64,000 nt of DNA from Bacteroidales bacterium (GTDB lineage: Bacteria > Bacteroidota > Bacteroidia > Bacteroidales > JAGOPY01): the NCBI GenBank assembly GCA_017991835.1, contig JAGOPY010000004.1, forward strand, positions 186,001-250,000, read 5' to 3'. The notes beneath the pieces are model-generated. The model was given only the letters and a program-made list of their open reading frames with translations. It had not been told where the DNA came from and ran no database searches. Positions 63,201-64,000 of this stretch are shown here, in pieces (within the stretch, counting starts at the first letter, position 1; every line of letters starts with the position of its first letter). The translations under genes were made by a program, and so were the position numbers.

Positions 63201-64000
63201 GCCAAGTCCTTTACTATCCTTCCAAATCCATGTTAAAGTAGAATCAAACGGTGAAAAGTCAAATCCACATAGGACGACCGCATGACTATTAAGCGTTGTA
63301 TAATATGAAAACGAAATTGGACCGTATTTTATTAATTTTACACGTAGCGAGTCGAAGTTTTTTTCATTTTCTTGAGTTAAAACAATAATACCATTTATTT
63401 TTATACTGGTATCCGGGTTATTCGGTATTGAATAGCAAGAATCATAATATATTGTATCGTATGGATAGAAATCCTCAAGCGGAACGCCGTTGTTTATAAT
63501 ATAATTCAAAGTAGTAGTTGTATTTCCTCCATCTTCACAATTCCCATTTCTGCAGAGCAAAAGTTGTTCTGATAAATCCAAATCCAAAAAGGAATTTGCA
63601 AATAAATTGACCAATGCTTCAGTGGTGCCTGCTGCACTAAAGGCAAAACAACTACCACAATTCTGTTGTCTTTTTACCGAAGTAAGCCAGCCGGTGCCCA
63701 AAGTATCGCCATCATAATAAGGAGACAAAGAATCATTCGCCCCATGCCTGTTTCGCCAGTCGAAATGCCAGACCATATCCGGATCGACCTTTGGGTAATT
63801 CCGGTGGCCGAGAAATTCGAAAATTCCACCAGCGTAATAGTCGTAACCCAGTAAATTATACCCCTCGCCGAACATGGCGGATTTTGATTCGTAATAAGAT
63901 GCCACAATTGAATTGTCGCCCGATGTCCAGTTCATGCCAAAATCGGCAACCCGTTGGTTCATCGACTCTATCTTATCTGCATCCAGCTCCCTTTTCGCTG
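60291..64000 (-). CDS. Papain-family (C1) peptidase with beta-helix and T9SS type A domain, 5' end outside the window
   Basis: At least 1236 residues; the frame is open to the window edge, and an internal ATG at 63962 is not the true start. The pro-region text LDADKIESMNQRVADFGMNW precedes the protease domain. The active cysteine is in QQNCGSCFAFS (codon at 63648-63650) and the histidine in NSHAVVLCGFD. The usual Asn is replaced by Asp in WIWKDSKGLGLGENGFVRL (63216-63218). A metal-binding-like segment (DNDGYYFWGIGD, DCDDNDPFVGGYD) and a long beta-helix-like region follow. The end (LKLFPNPAGDYVIVFYD, GIYLFTLNVNGKKLES, KLIKA) is a type A sorting domain. It is probably a secreted or surface-bound protease. 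Confidence 0.88.
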   Translation of the reverse strand, partial: AKRELDADKIESMNQRVADFGMNWTSGDNSIVASYYESKSAMFGEGYNLLGYDYYAGGIFEFLGHRNYPKVDPDMVWHFDWRNRHGANDSLSPYYDGDTLGTGWLTSVKRQQNCGSCFAFSAAGTTEALVNLFANSFLDLDLSEQLLLCRNGNCEDGGNTTTTLNYIINNGVPLEDFYPYDTIYYDSCYSIPNNPDTSIKINGIIVLTQENEKNFDSLRVKLIKYGPISFSYYTTLNSHAVVLCGFDFSPFDSTLTWIWKDSKGLGLGENGFVRLKLGEFKHAVVATTPVLINIDTITKNYYDFDNDGYYFWGIGDKPDLCDCPDIEDCDDNDPFVGGYDENYNCTCILEYDSIGHHITSDTTWNDTTYVSYEVIIDSGACLTITGYTAFAPEAMVLVNPGGKLILDRAYLTKACPDLWDGIEVRGSDTSQFYDEYFGIVEIRDSSIIEFARCAIANHCKRCSPAVNQSGGIILAEDAIFLDNETDILLAPFHHIYQGNEVPYVSDFERCHFLTTENLYDLTVPKTHIEMKDIFGLIFYACKFENSAEMAFAPYSFRGQGISAIDAQFMVKALCNDTNAIPCQNITPCDFKQLEYGIKAMNAISKQSISVENSLFEYNMLGISLSGIDYTAIISNEFKCPSSDSGIVENQFFGGLFLEGCTGYHIESNNFHGDINPMIAPYPSYGLGVKNSGDEDNEIYNNAFSKIKIGIIAIGENRGRESGLCLKCNDMSGNTNDFIVVQDENPPYGALQGIYQYQGDPVDSVSYDAPAGNTFSYFPVPADTTNFEDYNYFNNGEDIWYYHHKISQYFRVLPLPDNYTSETIELIERRNINYAVDSVCLSHLEDENNLKTFSSPRIILADADEQIALLTEQLITLIDGGNTEELNFEVMTSMPDDALEIRQELLDESPYLSDTVMKQAIYKENVLPNAMIRDILTVNPQSAKSDEVIIALDSRYEPMPDYMMAQIMKGQRILGAKELLEAQIQSWQRIRSNAKADLFRQFLKDINFVNQTDSIMAFLEDENDLTSKYSLAIMFWNRSDTTEAFEILNSIPGQFYLTNHQLTTHQQYLDYFDVLKRMADSNWTEGDLDSVSVQILLEIENIGVSRISAFTRGMLVKGGFLNYIETITMPYLNSQEEFHIANKKYDNSENQENHLKLFPNPAGDYVIVFYDAGSDTPSISLRLMDNQGIVIRTMQLEPGKDQIVVNLENLPNGIYLFTLNVNGKKLESQKLIKARN

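Overview
The window is chromosomal DNA of a member of the Bacteroidota. Three independent lines point there. At least six proteins end in type IX secretion (T9SS) sorting domains of type A or type B. There is a complete Bat gene cluster. Many gene starts are preceded by the Bacteroidota -7 promoter element TAnnTTTG rather than by a strong Shine-Dalgarno site. The genus cannot be named from this sequence. No rRNA, tRNA or CRISPR array was seen.

Layout. 1-5662: a 3'-truncated cohesin-module exoprotein, glyA, and a fibronectin-type-III exoprotein with a gliding-type (type B) sorting domain. 5711-16839: guaB, then a tightly packed envelope-biogenesis run of three SurA/PpiC-type foldases, a MoxR ATPase and a tripartite exporter (membrane fusion protein, MacB-like permease, TolC-like channel). 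16961-27943: mostly housekeeping genes (peroxiredoxin, mazG, rluD, ddl, rdgB, ung) mixed with envelope proteins (PagL-like lipid A deacylase, GIN/DUF2807 lipoprotein, PASTA protein, T9SS cargo, a 42-residue lipoprotein, a beta-barrel protein). 27944-33429: REP-like palindromes and two large T9SS beta-propeller proteins. 33695-42125: the Bat operon on the minus strand (MoxR, DUF58 protein, DUF4381-like protein, BatA, BatB, BatC, BatD, BatE). 42235-43973: a MITE-like palindromic element, a CHAD protein and an ORF6N protein.

44138-51250 is the most unusual part. It is a roughly 7.1 kb island of four orphan Rhs-core fragments, all on the minus strand. Each carries nearly the same core-encoding DNA, a different C-terminal domain, and then a small AT-rich lipoprotein gene that abuts or overlaps it, which fits an array of polymorphic-toxin tip and immunity cassettes. 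C-terminal motifs include a metzincin-type HExxHxxGxxH, a JAB/JAMM-like HxH, and a sequence resembling polymorphic toxin type 44. One cassette has an amber codon in its core and one immunity gene has an in-frame ochre codon. Both ends of the island and one internal junction carry arrays of a 20-22 bp repeat built on GAGATGGAGTCTC, each with a 12-bp-stem hairpin. The right-hand array starts inside the stop codon of the neighbouring DUF2271-like gene.

51249-64000: DUF2271-like protein, TonB-dependent receptor, photolyase, TIGR01777 epimerase, a second REP cluster fused in frame upstream of a MATE transporter, a stand-alone LOTUS-like domain, and two T9SS cargo proteins, the last a papain-family peptidase that is cut off by the window edge.
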